Part shown: positions 1 through 7,295 of the stretch, piece after piece
How positions within the stretch are numbered: position 1 is the first letter of the stretch
Layout of the letters: every line of letters starts with the position of its first letter
DNA from: Alistipes sp. CAG:268
GTDB lineage: Bacteria > Bacteroidota > Bacteroidia > Bacteroidales > Rikenellaceae
Length of the DNA stretch: 11,750 nt
Assembly (NCBI GenBank): GCA_000434235.1
Contig: FR892005.1
Location: 32,123 to 43,872 of the forward strand
Reading direction: 5' to 3'
Translations under genes and position numbers: made by a program
The notes under the pieces: generated by a model
What the model was told of the DNA's origin: nothing
What the model saw: only the letters and a program-made list of their open reading frames with translations
The model's database searches: none

Positions 1-177
1 CCGAGCCGGGTGGCCAAACCCCGCCTGCGTATCGCAGCCGGCCGCCGTGGCGGCCGAATCCGCGGCTGCCACCGCACGGGCCGTGCGCACGGAGGTCGAG
101 CGCAGGACCGGCAGCATGAGTACGACAGTCAGCCCGAAGAGGGCCATCGAGAAGAGGAAGAGCAGGAAACGTCTCAT
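1..177 (-). CDS. unrecognised membrane or exported protein, N-terminal part (runs off left edge)
   Basis: The ATG at 177 shares the bases ATGA with the murE stop codon, the arrangement of translationally coupled genes. The frame then stays open for 59 codons to the window edge. The protein begins MRRFLLFLFSMALFGLTVVL, with two arginines followed by about 18 hydrophobic residues, so it has either a signal peptide or a signal anchor. An Ala-rich stretch follows (about residues 35-48), then one Cys near residue 50. In most dcw clusters mraY comes after murE, but MraY is a polytopic enzyme and I see no MraY-like start here. This may be a small inserted envelope gene or a cell-wall enzyme with a membrane anchor. 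That it is a gene is fairly likely given the coupling and open frame; its function is unknown. Confidence 0.6.
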   Translation of the reverse strand, partial: MRRFLLFLFSMALFGLTVVLMLPVLRSTSVRTARAVAAADSAATAAGCDTQAGFGHPAR

Positions 178-1631
178 CGCAGCAGGGTTTCGAAGGCGCG
201 GCGGACCTCTTCGCGGTCGTCGAAGTGGTGCTTCACGTCGCCGATGATCTGGTAGGTTTCGTGCCCCTTGCCCGCCACGAGGATCACATCGCCCGGGTGC
301 GAGAGCATGACGGCCGTGCGGATGGCCTCGGCGCGGTCGGCGATGCGCAGGTAGCGCGTTCCGGGATCGAGTCCGGCAACCATCTCGTCGAGGATCGCCT
401 CGGGCGACTCGTGACGCGGGTTGTCGGAGGTGAAGATCGCCGTCGAGGCATATTGTACGGCGATCTGTGCCATCTCGGGGCGTTTCGTGCGGTCGCGGTC
501 GCCGCCGCAGCCGCAGACGACCAGCAGCTGCTGTTGCGGCGTGCGGATCTCCTCGATCGTGCGCAGGACATTCTCCAGCGCGTCGGGCGTGTGGGCATAG
601 TCCACGACGGCCGTCGTGCCGTTCGCCGCGCGTACGATCTCAAAACGGCCGTTCACGGGACGGAGCGTCGAGAGCACGCGCAGCACCTCACTGCGGTCGA
701 GCCCCAGCAGCACCGCCGTGCCGTAGACCGCCAGCAGGTTGTAGGCGTTGAAACGCCCGAGCAGGCCGACCCACACCTCCTGTCCGTCGATGCGGAGCAG
801 CATGCCGTCGAGATGCGTCTCGACGATCCGGCAGCGGAAGTCGGCCATTCCGCGCAGCGAGTAGGTATGCACCGCGGCGGCCGTGTTCTGGACCATCACG
901 CGCCCGTTGCGGTCGTCGAGGTTCGTCAGCGCAAAGGAGCCGGCCGGCAGCATGTCGAAGAAACGCTTCTTGGCCCGGATATACTCGGCAAAGGTCTTGT
1001 GGTAGTCGAGGTGGTCGTGCGTGATGTTCGAGAAGATCCCGCCCGCGAACGAGAGACCCCGCGTGCGTTCCTGCACGATGGCGTGCGACGAGCACTCCAT
1101 GAAGCAGAACTCGCAGCCGGCATCGGCCATTTCGCGCATCAGGGCGTTCAGGCGGATCGAATCGGGTGTCGTATGCGTGGCCTCGACCTCGCGCCCCTCG
1201 ATGCGGTAGACCACCGTCGAGATCAGCCCGGCCTTGTAGCCCAGGGCACGCACCAGGTCGTAGAGCAGCGTCGCGGTGGTCGTCTTGCCGTTCGTTCCGG
1301 TGATGCCCACCAGTTTCAGTTCGCGGCTCGGGTAGTCGTAGAAGGCGGCGGCCAGATCGGCCATCGCCCCGGCCGAGTCGGGGACCGCCACATAGGTCAC
1401 CCCGGGAGCCGGATCGGCCGGCAGCTGCTCGCAGACGACCGCCGCAGCCCCGGCGGCCACGGCCGCCGGAATGAAGGCGTGCCCGTCGGCCTGCGTTCCC
1501 CGCACGGCGAAGAAACAGTCGCCCGGCTTGACGGCCCGCGAATCGTAGGTCAGGCCCCCGACCGGACGCTCCCCGTCCCCGAGCACTTCACGGACGGGCG
1601 TCTGCCGCAAAATTTCAGAAAGTCTTTTCAT
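174..1631 (-). CDS. murE: UDP-N-acetylmuramoyl-L-alanyl-D-glutamate--2,6-diaminopimelate ligase MurE
   Basis: This cytoplasmic Mur ligase adds the third residue of the peptidoglycan stem peptide to UDP-MurNAc-L-Ala-D-Glu, using ATP. The 485-residue protein has full family length. The N-terminal UDP-binding domain contains TYDSRAVKPGDCFFA (about 28-42). The central ATP-binding domain has the P-loop GITGTNGKTT (109-118), HTTPDS (153-158), ECSSHA (179-184) and the AKK site of the carbamylated lysine (about 220-222). The C-terminal domain has DYAHTPD (344-350), DNPRHESP (403-410) and GKGHETYQ (454-461). The DNPR form is the known signature of meso-diaminopimelate-specific enzymes, as opposed to lysine-adding ones, so this cell wall is probably mDAP type. 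The ATG at 1631 lies 3 bp after the ftsI stop, which suggests coupled translation. The 3' end overlaps the next gene by 4 bp. Confidence 0.97.
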   Translation of the reverse strand: MKRLSEILRQTPVREVLGDGERPVGGLTYDSRAVKPGDCFFAVRGTQADGHAFIPAAVAAGAAAVVCEQLPADPAPGVTYVAVPDSAGAMADLAAAFYDYPSRELKLVGITGTNGKTTTATLLYDLVRALGYKAGLISTVVYRIEGREVEATHTTPDSIRLNALMREMADAGCEFCFMECSSHAIVQERTRGLSFAGGIFSNITHDHLDYHKTFAEYIRAKKRFFDMLPAGSFALTNLDDRNGRVMVQNTAAAVHTYSLRGMADFRCRIVETHLDGMLLRIDGQEVWVGLLGRFNAYNLLAVYGTAVLLGLDRSEVLRVLSTLRPVNGRFEIVRAANGTTAVVDYAHTPDALENVLRTIEEIRTPQQQLLVVCGCGGDRDRTKRPEMAQIAVQYASTAIFTSDNPRHESPEAILDEMVAGLDPGTRYLRIADRAEAIRTAVMLSHPGDVILVAGKGHETYQIIGDVKHHFDDREEVRRAFETLLR

Positions 1632-1634
1632 CGC

Positions 1635-3923
1635 TTATTTCAATGTTATCGCGACCGTCGCGCCCGGCGATATGCGGGCTCCGGCGGAGATGCTCTGCTG
1701 TGTCACGGATCCCTGCCCCGTGAACCGCACCCGCAGACCGCGGCTCTCGAGAAGGAAGAGGGCATCCTTCAAACCCATGCCGCGCACGTCGGGCATGGTC
1801 TCCCGACCGTCGGGCAGCGAGGTGATCCGCACGTTCGAGAGGCTGTCCACCGAGGCGCGGCCCCATCCCGTGCGCTCGTCGAACGACGTGCGGGGCGAGA
1901 GCTTGTCGGCCACGCGGCGGATCTGCTCGATGTCCCCCCCCTTCATCCGCTCGGGATAGCGGCGCGGTCCGTCGCGCTCGACGCGCCCGTACCAGTCGTA
2001 GTTCCGGTTGCAGATGTAATCGACCATGCGCTTGACGACGGGACCCGCCAGCGGACCTCCGTAGTAGGCCTTGCCGGCCTGCGCACGCGTCTCGATGGTC
2101 GTCAGCACCGTGTAGCGGGGAGCATCGGCCGGGAAGAAGGCGATCATCGAGCCGAGGTAGTAGCGACCCTCGCGGCTCCGTGCGTCGGTGATCTGGGCCG
2201 TACCGGTCTTGGCGGCCACCCGCACGCGCGTCGTGTCGCGGAAGTAGTTGCTGGCCGTACCCTCCGTGCAGACCGCCTGCAGGCACTCGCGCACGGTGCG
2301 CAGCGTTGAGCGGGAGCAGATCGACGAGGCGATCGTGCGGCTCTCGAACCGCTCGACCACCCGGTCACCGCGCCGCAACTCGCGCACGAGCAGCGGCGAG
2401 ATCATCTTGCCGTCGTTGGCTATGGCGTTGTAGAAGGTAATCATCTGGATCGGGGCCAGCCGCACGCGGTAACCGTAGGCCATCTTCACGAGCATCACGC
2501 CCGGGTCGGGAACCTTCCAGTCGGTAGTGATCGAAGGTTTCCGCTCGCCGAGCATCTCCAGGCCCACGGTCTGACCCAGGTGGAGCTCCTCGTGGAGGTA
2601 ATCGCTGTATTGCTGTTTCTTCCCCGTGACGCCGTAGCGATCCCACATCGCCTTGGCGAAATAGACGTTCGACGACGAGGCCACGGCCCGGCGGAAGTCG
2701 ATCTCGTGGTCGCCCCGGTGCGAATCGCGGATATTCTTGGCGGGTCCCACCGTCACCGGGTCGCCGTTGTGCGTGTCGTAGACCGTCGAGACGGGCATCC
2801 CGGCATCGTCGAGCAGCGTGAGCATCGTCGCCAGCTTGAAGGTCGAACCCGGCTCCATGCTCCGCCCGAGCGCATAGTTCTCGCGCTCGGAGAAACTTCC
2901 GTCGGCATCGCGCCCGAGGTTGGCCATCGCCAGGATCTCGCCCGTGCGGGTCTCCATGACGATCGTCGTGCCCCACAGGGCGTTCTGCGCCTCAAGCTGC
3001 CGCCGCAGCGCCTTGTCGGCCACATCCTGCAGGTCGAGATCGAGGGTCGTCACCACGTCGTAGCCATCCACCGGGTCCTCGTGGCCGGCACCCGCCACGC
3101 GGCCGTAGAAGCCGCGGGCGATCCGCTGCCGCATCGCCCGGCCGTCACGGCCGGCCAGCGCGTCGCGGTAGGCCTCCTCGATGCCGTAGTTGCCCCGGTC
3201 GCCCGTCAGTCCGATCGTACGCCGCGCCAGCTCGCCCTGGGGATAGATCCGCTCGTCCCGCTCGACAAGGTTATAGACCATGCCCATGTTCCAGTTGAGC
3301 AGCGGATAGCGGCGCAGCACCTCCCACTCGGCATAGTCCACCTCGCGGGGGAAGATGTTCACGGGCGTATGGTCGCGGATCGTGTCGTAGATGCGCCGCC
3401 GGATATACTCCTCGCCCCGCAGGCGGTCGAGCATCCGCGCCAGCCACCCCTCGGAACGCAGATAGGAGGTGTCGCGCGGGTTCACCAGCCGGTAGCGGCG
3501 GGCATGCTCCTCGCGGAACTTGCGGGCATAGGCCGAAGCGGGCTTGTCCTTGAAGAAGGCGGCAAGCAGCTTCGCGAGCGAGTCGGCCTGCTCGTGAAAG
3601 GTCTTGAGCGAGTCGAGGCCCGGCGAGGCGAAATCGAAGGCGGCCTGGTAGCGGAAGATCGATGTGGCGAGCGGCTCCCCGTCGCGCGAGAGGATACTGC
3701 CGCGCTGTGCGGCGATCGTCTCCTCGGTGAAGATGCGGCTCGAAAGCCGGTCGGCGTTGTAGGCCACCTCCGCGCTGAAGAGCTGCACCCATACCAGGCG
3801 CAGCAGCACGATGCCCCCGGCGAGGATGAACAGCACGTAGAGGAGCCGCACCCGCAGCAGAATGTCGCTTTTGATCTTCGATCGTTCCTGTTTCATCGCC
3901 GTTGGGGTCAGTTTTCGATCCAT
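1635..3923 (-). CDS. ftsI: division-specific peptidoglycan transpeptidase FtsI (class B PBP) with C-terminal PASTA domain
   Basis: FtsI cross-links septal peptidoglycan as part of the FtsW/FtsQLB divisome. It is anchored in the inner membrane with its catalytic part in the periplasm. The 762-residue protein has one membrane segment (about 24-48) and the class B pedestal motif RGSILSRDGEPLA (74-86). The three penicillin-binding motifs are present: SxxK as S360-T-F-K363, SxN as S417-S-N419 and KTG at 572-574. A single PASTA domain occupies about 704-762. Length and PASTA tail are usual for Bacteroidetes FtsI. The ATG at 3923 overlaps the end of the ftsL-like gene by 16 bp. A second in-frame ATG at 3896 (residue 10) would avoid the overlap; the sequence does not decide between them, because no ribosome-binding site is visible. 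Confidence 0.97.
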   Translation of the reverse strand: MDRKLTPTAMKQERSKIKSDILLRVRLLYVLFILAGGIVLLRLVWVQLFSAEVAYNADRLSSRIFTEETIAAQRGSILSRDGEPLATSIFRYQAAFDFASPGLDSLKTFHEQADSLAKLLAAFFKDKPASAYARKFREEHARRYRLVNPRDTSYLRSEGWLARMLDRLRGEEYIRRRIYDTIRDHTPVNIFPREVDYAEWEVLRRYPLLNWNMGMVYNLVERDERIYPQGELARRTIGLTGDRGNYGIEEAYRDALAGRDGRAMRQRIARGFYGRVAGAGHEDPVDGYDVVTTLDLDLQDVADKALRRQLEAQNALWGTTIVMETRTGEILAMANLGRDADGSFSERENYALGRSMEPGSTFKLATMLTLLDDAGMPVSTVYDTHNGDPVTVGPAKNIRDSHRGDHEIDFRRAVASSSNVYFAKAMWDRYGVTGKKQQYSDYLHEELHLGQTVGLEMLGERKPSITTDWKVPDPGVMLVKMAYGYRVRLAPIQMITFYNAIANDGKMISPLLVRELRRGDRVVERFESRTIASSICSRSTLRTVRECLQAVCTEGTASNYFRDTTRVRVAAKTGTAQITDARSREGRYYLGSMIAFFPADAPRYTVLTTIETRAQAGKAYYGGPLAGPVVKRMVDYICNRNYDWYGRVERDGPRRYPERMKGGDIEQIRRVADKLSPRTSFDERTGWGRASVDSLSNVRITSLPDGRETMPDVRGMGLKDALFLLESRGLRVRFTGQGSVTQQSISAGARISPGATVAITLK

Positions 3924-4423
3924 TCGCCCGGAGCGACCGGATCGTAGAGTTCGATGCCCCGGCGGTGCAGCTCCTCGAGGATCGCCGAGTGCGTCGTCCG
4001 CCGGTAGCGCTGCTCCTCGAGGCGGATCGACCGCTCGCGCAGCACCTGCACCTCGCGTTCGAGGCGCGAAAAGCGCATGTCGAGGTGCAGCGACCAGAAC
4101 ATCACCACGATGCTCAGGAAGAACATCCCGGCGATGGTCAGCATGTAGGGATAATACTTCGAAACCCCCTCGCGCACAAGGATCGACCCCGAGAAGAGCT
4201 GCCAGAAGGTGCTTGCCCGGCGCCTCCGTTCGCGGCGCTCGCGCAGCTCCTCTTCGGCCCGCTCGGCCGCCTCCCGCTCCTCGTCGGCGCGGATGTCCTC
4301 GTCGGCCTCGCCGCGCTCCATGCGGCGGACCTCACGCCGCACGCGGCGCGCAAACTCCGCCTCCTCCTCGCGCCGAGCCTGCTCCTCGGGCGTAACCGGG
4401 TCGAATTCGTGATCGCGGTACAT
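3908..4423 (-). CDS. FtsL-like cell division protein (Bacteroidetes type)
   Basis: The product is a small bitopic protein in the FtsL position between rsmH and ftsI. The 171-residue sequence has a very charged N-terminal part (residues about 12-70, mostly Glu and Arg), then one membrane segment (about 92-113, YPYMLTIAGMFFLSIVVMFW). A periplasmic coiled coil follows (about 116-145, heptad-like RLEREVQVLRERSIRLEEQ), and then a short tail containing LHRRGIELYDP. FtsL-type proteins pair with the FtsB/DivIC coiled coil and help recruit and activate FtsW-FtsI. The layout and the end resembling 'KKGIEL' match the Bacteroidetes FtsL-like family rather than E. coli FtsL. The start is 9 bp after the rsmH stop. 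The charged cytoplasmic extension of about 70 residues looks long for the family. The role is assigned from gene order plus topology; no strongly conserved motif exists. Confidence 0.82.
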   Translation of the reverse strand: MYRDHEFDPVTPEEQARREEEAEFARRVRREVRRMERGEADEDIRADEEREAAERAEEELRERRERRRRASTFWQLFSGSILVREGVSKYYPYMLTIAGMFFLSIVVMFWSLHLDMRFSRLEREVQVLRERSIRLEEQRYRRTTHSAILEELHRRGIELYDPVAPGEWIEN

Positions 4424-4432
4424 GGCTTCGTG

Positions 4433-5335
4433 TCAAAGTTTTACCGCAGCGCGGAGTTTGGCCGAACGCGAACGCGGATTGCGCTCGAGCTCTTCGGCCG
4501 AAGGGGTCACGGCCTTGCGCGTAACGGGTTCGAATGGGGTCTGCGGACGTCCGTAGAAATCCTTCTCGACTAGCCCCGAGCAGTTGCCGCTGCGCAGGAA
4601 GTTCTTCACCAGCCGGTCCTCGAGCGAGTGGTAGGAGATCACCACCAGGCGGCCTCCCGGACGCAGCACCCGAAGGCTCTGTTCGAGCGCCATGCGCAGC
4701 GCCTCCATCTCACCGTTCACCTCGATGCGCAGCGCCTGGAAGAGTTTGGTGAGGAACTTCGCCTCGTCCTTCCTGGGCGTGCAGGGGCGCACCGCCTCAA
4801 CCAGTCCGGCCGTCGTGCCGATCCGCTCCGCGGTCCGGGCCTTCACCAGGCAGCCCGCCACCTTCCACGGCGTCTCGAGTTCGCCCCAGTCGCCCAGCAC
4901 GCGCGTAAGCTCCTCAACCGGGTAGCCGTTCACCACGTCGGCGGCCGTCAGCCGCCCCCGCTGGTTCATGCGCATGTCGAGCGGCGCCTCGCCGCGGAAC
5001 GAAAAGCCCCGCTCGACGGCGTCGAAATGGTGCGACGAGACCCCCAGGTCGGCCAGAATGCCGTCCACCTCGGTCACCCCGCGGTAGCGCAGCGCTCCGC
5101 GCAGGAACCGGAAATTGCTCTCCACATAGTGGAAGCGGGGGTCGTCGGGACAGTTCGCCCGCGTATCGCGGTCCTGGTCGAAGGCATAGAGCCGCCCCTC
5201 CTCGCCCAGCGAGGAGAGGATGCGGCGCGAATGGCCTCCGCCGCCGAACGTAAGGTCGGCATAGGTGCCTTCGGGCCGTATATCGAGCAGACCCACAGAC
5301 TCCTCCAGCAGAACCGGCGTATGGTATTGCGACAT
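4433..5335 (-). CDS. rsmH: 16S rRNA (cytosine1402-N4)-methyltransferase RsmH (MraW)
   Basis: RsmH uses S-adenosylmethionine to methylate N4 of C1402 in the 16S rRNA P site and is normally the first enzyme gene of the dcw cluster. The 300-residue protein is full length. It starts with the typical HTPVLLEE (5-12), followed by the SAM-binding loop DLTFGGGGHS (27-36), FDQD (52-55), DLGVSSHHFD (96-105), PLDMRM (118-123) and ISYHSLEDRLVK (233-244). The C-terminal NPRSRSAKLRA (about 286-296) is the usual family ending. It is the first gene of the leftward operon. The start at 5335 is about 30 bp from a plausible -7 box. mraZ, which normally precedes rsmH, is not present; the next gene upstream points the other way. 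Confidence 0.98.
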   Translation of the reverse strand: MSQYHTPVLLEESVGLLDIRPEGTYADLTFGGGGHSRRILSSLGEEGRLYAFDQDRDTRANCPDDPRFHYVESNFRFLRGALRYRGVTEVDGILADLGVSSHHFDAVERGFSFRGEAPLDMRMNQRGRLTAADVVNGYPVEELTRVLGDWGELETPWKVAGCLVKARTAERIGTTAGLVEAVRPCTPRKDEAKFLTKLFQALRIEVNGEMEALRMALEQSLRVLRPGGRLVVISYHSLEDRLVKNFLRSGNCSGLVEKDFYGRPQTPFEPVTRKAVTPSAEELERNPRSRSAKLRAAVKL

Positions 5336-5365
5336 AATCTTCGTTTTCGAAAGTCTATTTGGGTG

Positions 5366-5373
5366 TAAAGTTA
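5366..5373 (-). promoter_or_regulatory. likely -7 box of the rsmH/dcw operon
   Basis: On the minus strand this reads TAACTTTA, seven of eight positions of the Bacteroidetes primary-sigma -7 consensus TAnnTTTG. It lies 30 bp before the rsmH ATG. I see no clear TTG/TTTG -33 element at 19-21 bp upstream, where the 12-bp palindrome and a T-rich stretch lie instead. Assigned by consensus and position only. Confidence 0.45.
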
Positions 5374-5377
5374 GGGA

Positions 5378-5389
5378 TTTTTCGAAAAA
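5378..5389. repeat. 12-bp perfect palindrome TTTTTCGAAAAA between divergent promoters
   Basis: TTTTTCGAAAAA is its own reverse complement. It sits between the proposed leftward -7 box (5366-5373) and rightward -7 box (5397-5404), so any protein bound there would cover the spacer of both promoters. Its core TTTTCGAAA recurs at 5344-5352, in what would be the rsmH 5' UTR, with centres 35 bp apart. An operator role is inferred; A/T tracts also occur by chance in promoter DNA. Confidence 0.4.
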
Positions 5390-5396
5390 GAATGCC

Positions 5397-5404
5397 TATA
5401 TTTG
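5397..5404 (+). promoter_or_regulatory. likely -7 box of the glsA-glsB genes
   Basis: TATATTTG matches the Bacteroidetes -7 consensus TAnnTTTG at every fixed position and lies 27 bp before the ATG at 5432. The -33 region is poor: the nearest candidate is GTTAGG around 5370-5375. The surrounding AT-rich DNA contrasts with the GC-rich genes on both sides, as expected for a promoter. Confidence 0.6.
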
Positions 5405-5431
5405 TGGATATAATTTTCCCGACACGCATCC

Positions 5432-6265
5432 ATGCCTCAGATCGACATCGGCTCCGTCCTCTCCGAGAAAGCACCCCGTCTGGCCCGCTGGATTCCCCGG
5501 CCGGCCGTCAATTGGCTGCGGCGCACGATCCACGAGAAGGAGATCAACCACATCCTGGCGAATTACTGGTCGCTCCCGCCGCAGGAGTTCATCCACGCCT
5601 GCTTCCGCGAGTGGCAGATCACCTATTCGGTCACGGGGCTCGACCGCCTCGACCCCCGCGGCCGCTACCTCTTCGTCTCGAACCATCCGTTCGGCGGCAT
5701 GGACGGCATGATGCTGGCCGACAAGCTCATCGACCGCTTCGGCGACGCCCGCGTGGTAGTGAACGACCTGCTGATGTACGTCGAACCGCTGCGCCCGCTC
5801 TGGATTCCGGTGAACAAGCACGGCTCGCAGAACGCGGCCTATGCCCGCAAGTTCGACGAGGAGTTCTTCGGCGAACTGCCGATCCTCACCTTCCCGGCTG
5901 GGCTCTGCTCCCGGCGCATCGACGGCGTGGTGACCGACACGGAGTGGAAGACCAGCTTCCTGAAGAAGGCCTACGCCTCGCAGCGGCAGATCGTGCCGGT
6001 CTTCGTCGAAGGCCGTCTGTCGAACTTCTTCTACAACGTGGACCGCATCCGCAAGGCTCTGGGCATCCGTTTCAACATCGAAATGCTGTGGCTGCCCGAC
6101 GAGATGTTCTCGCAGAAAGGCAGGCATTTCCGCATCGTCGTCGGAGAGCCGATCCCCGTGGCGGAGCTCCAGCACTGCGGATCGTTGCGCGAACAGGTCG
6201 AGGAGGTACGCAAAAAAACGTATTTTTTGGAAAATCTGGTCGCCAGCACCTCCGAAAACCGCTAA
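5432..6265 (+). CDS. glsA: PlsC-like O-acyltransferase, probable glycine-lipid O-acyltransferase GlsA
   Basis: The 277-residue protein belongs to the lysophospholipid acyltransferase (PlsC) superfamily. The acyltransferase block is VSNHPFGGMDG (82-92), where His85 and Asp91 form the catalytic pair. The spacing is HX5D, one residue longer than the usual HX4D. The second block is FPAGLCSRR (154-162), in place of the classical FPEGTR; downstream PVFVEGR and VGEPIPV are also family-like. Its immediate neighbour is a long GNAT-type acyltransferase. In Bacteroides thetaiotaomicron such a pair makes glycine lipids: GlsB N-acylates glycine with a 3-hydroxy fatty acid and GlsA then O-acylates that hydroxyl. 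I therefore infer the same job here, at the inner membrane. A related ornithine-lipid or other amino-acid-lipid role is possible. The start at 5432 is the first ATG after the -7 box. Confidence 0.8.
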   Translation: MPQIDIGSVLSEKAPRLARWIPRPAVNWLRRTIHEKEINHILANYWSLPPQEFIHACFREWQITYSVTGLDRLDPRGRYLFVSNHPFGGMDGMMLADKLIDRFGDARVVVNDLLMYVEPLRPLWIPVNKHGSQNAAYARKFDEEFFGELPILTFPAGLCSRRIDGVVTDTEWKTSFLKKAYASQRQIVPVFVEGRLSNFFYNVDRIRKALGIRFNIEMLWLPDEMFSQKGRHFRIVVGEPIPVAELQHCGSLREQVEEVRKKTYFLENLVASTSENR

Positions 6266-6271
6266 AATTGG

Positions 6272-6279
6272 TATTTTTG
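6272..6279 (+). promoter_or_regulatory. possible internal -7 box just before glsB
   Basis: TATTTTTG matches TAnnTTTG exactly within the 22-bp gap between the two acyltransferase genes, and ends 8 bp before the glsB ATG. If used, transcription would start within a few bases of the start codon, giving an almost leaderless mRNA. No -33 element is seen at the proper distance, so this may be chance in an AT-rich gap. Confidence 0.35.
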
Positions 6280-6287
6280 CCCTCGCT

Positions 6288-7295
6288 ATGCAACAGAAAG
6301 TGCAAGAACCGATCCTGCCGCCCGTAGACCGGGCCCTGCTCCGCGCGGAACTGACCCCCGAGCGGAAGGTCCGCGACACGCAACGGGCCGGCAACGAGAT
6401 ATACATCTTCGCGGCCGCGGAGTGCCCCGCGCTCATGCGCGAGGTCGGAAGACTCCGCGAACTGGCTTTCCGGGGCGCCGGAGGCGGCACGGGCAAGGAG
6501 ATCGACATCGACCGGGAGGACCTGGCCGAGGACGGATACTACCAGCTCATCGTCTGGGATCCGGCCGCCGAGGAGATCGTCGGCGGATACCGCTTCATCG
6601 TCTGCACGTCGGAGTACCCGCAACACCTCTCGACCGAACACTACTTCCGCTTCAGCGACCGGTTCCGCCGCAAATACCTCCCGCGGACCATCGAGCTGGG
6701 CCGCTCGTTCGTACAGCCGTCCTACCAGGCCCGCGGCAATTCGAAGAGCATCTACGCCCTGGACAACCTCTGGGACGGGCTCGGCGCGCTAATCGTGCTG
6801 AACCCCCGCATCAAGTACCTCTTCGGCAAGGTCACCATGTACACGACCTACAAGGCCGTGGCCCGCAACGCCCTGATCTGGTTCCTGCGCCGCTATTTCC
6901 CCGACCGCGACCATCTGGTGGAGGGCATCCATCCCCTGAAGCTCGACCTCGACGATCCCTACTACGAAGAGCTCTTCTCGGGCGAGACCTACATGGAGAA
7001 CTACCGCATCCTGATCCAGAAGATCCGCGAGTTCAACGAAAACATCCCGCCGCTGATCAATGCCTACATGAACCTCTCGCCGACGATGCGCGTGTTCGAC
7101 ACGGTGATGAACCCCGACTTCGGCGGCGTGGAGGAGACCGGCATCCTGGTCACGATCCGCGACATCTATCCCGAAAAGCGGATGCGCTACACCCGCTGGC
7201 AGGGCTGGCGCGCCAACCTGAAGCACCGCCGCGAGGAGTTCAGCGAGCGCCTGCGCGAGCACCTCGGCCGGATCACCCGGAAACGGAATTCCTGA
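6288..7295 (+). CDS. glsB: GNAT-fold N-acyltransferase, probable glycine N-acyltransferase GlsB
   Basis: The 335-residue protein is not recognisable as a standard small acetyltransferase. It fits the long acyl-ACP-using GNAT family that makes lyso-aminolipids (OlsB-like; GlsB in Bacteroides). Typical stretches are NEIYIF (36-41), the Arg-rich RELAFRG block (57-63), QLIVWDP (86-92), IVGGYRF (97-103) and, further on, ELGRSFVQPSYQ. In B. thetaiotaomicron GlsB transfers a 3-hydroxyacyl chain to glycine, giving an N-acyl glycine (commendamide type), which GlsA then O-acylates. Here the order is glsA-like then glsB-like, 22 bp apart on the same strand, consistent with one unit. The long C-terminal part (about 210-335) has no motif I can name. 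Assignment rests on family resemblance plus the pairing; the exact amino acid substrate is not proven by sequence. Confidence 0.8.
   Translation: MQQKVQEPILPPVDRALLRAELTPERKVRDTQRAGNEIYIFAAAECPALMREVGRLRELAFRGAGGGTGKEIDIDREDLAEDGYYQLIVWDPAAEEIVGGYRFIVCTSEYPQHLSTEHYFRFSDRFRRKYLPRTIELGRSFVQPSYQARGNSKSIYALDNLWDGLGALIVLNPRIKYLFGKVTMYTTYKAVARNALIWFLRRYFPDRDHLVEGIHPLKLDLDDPYYEELFSGETYMENYRILIQKIREFNENIPPLINAYMNLSPTMRVFDTVMNPDFGGVEETGILVTIRDIYPEKRMRYTRWQGWRANLKHRREEFSERLREHLGRITRKRNS

Noticed and set aside
225..2309. Long plus-strand open frame of 694 codons opposite murE and ftsI
   Set aside because: It lies antisense to two clear genes, has an Arg/His/Val/Gly-biased composition with no domain, and is the usual mirror of GC-rich codons.
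2580..3947. Plus-strand open frame of 455 codons opposite ftsI
   Set aside because: Antisense to a fully motif-supported gene; no start signal, motif or sensible composition.
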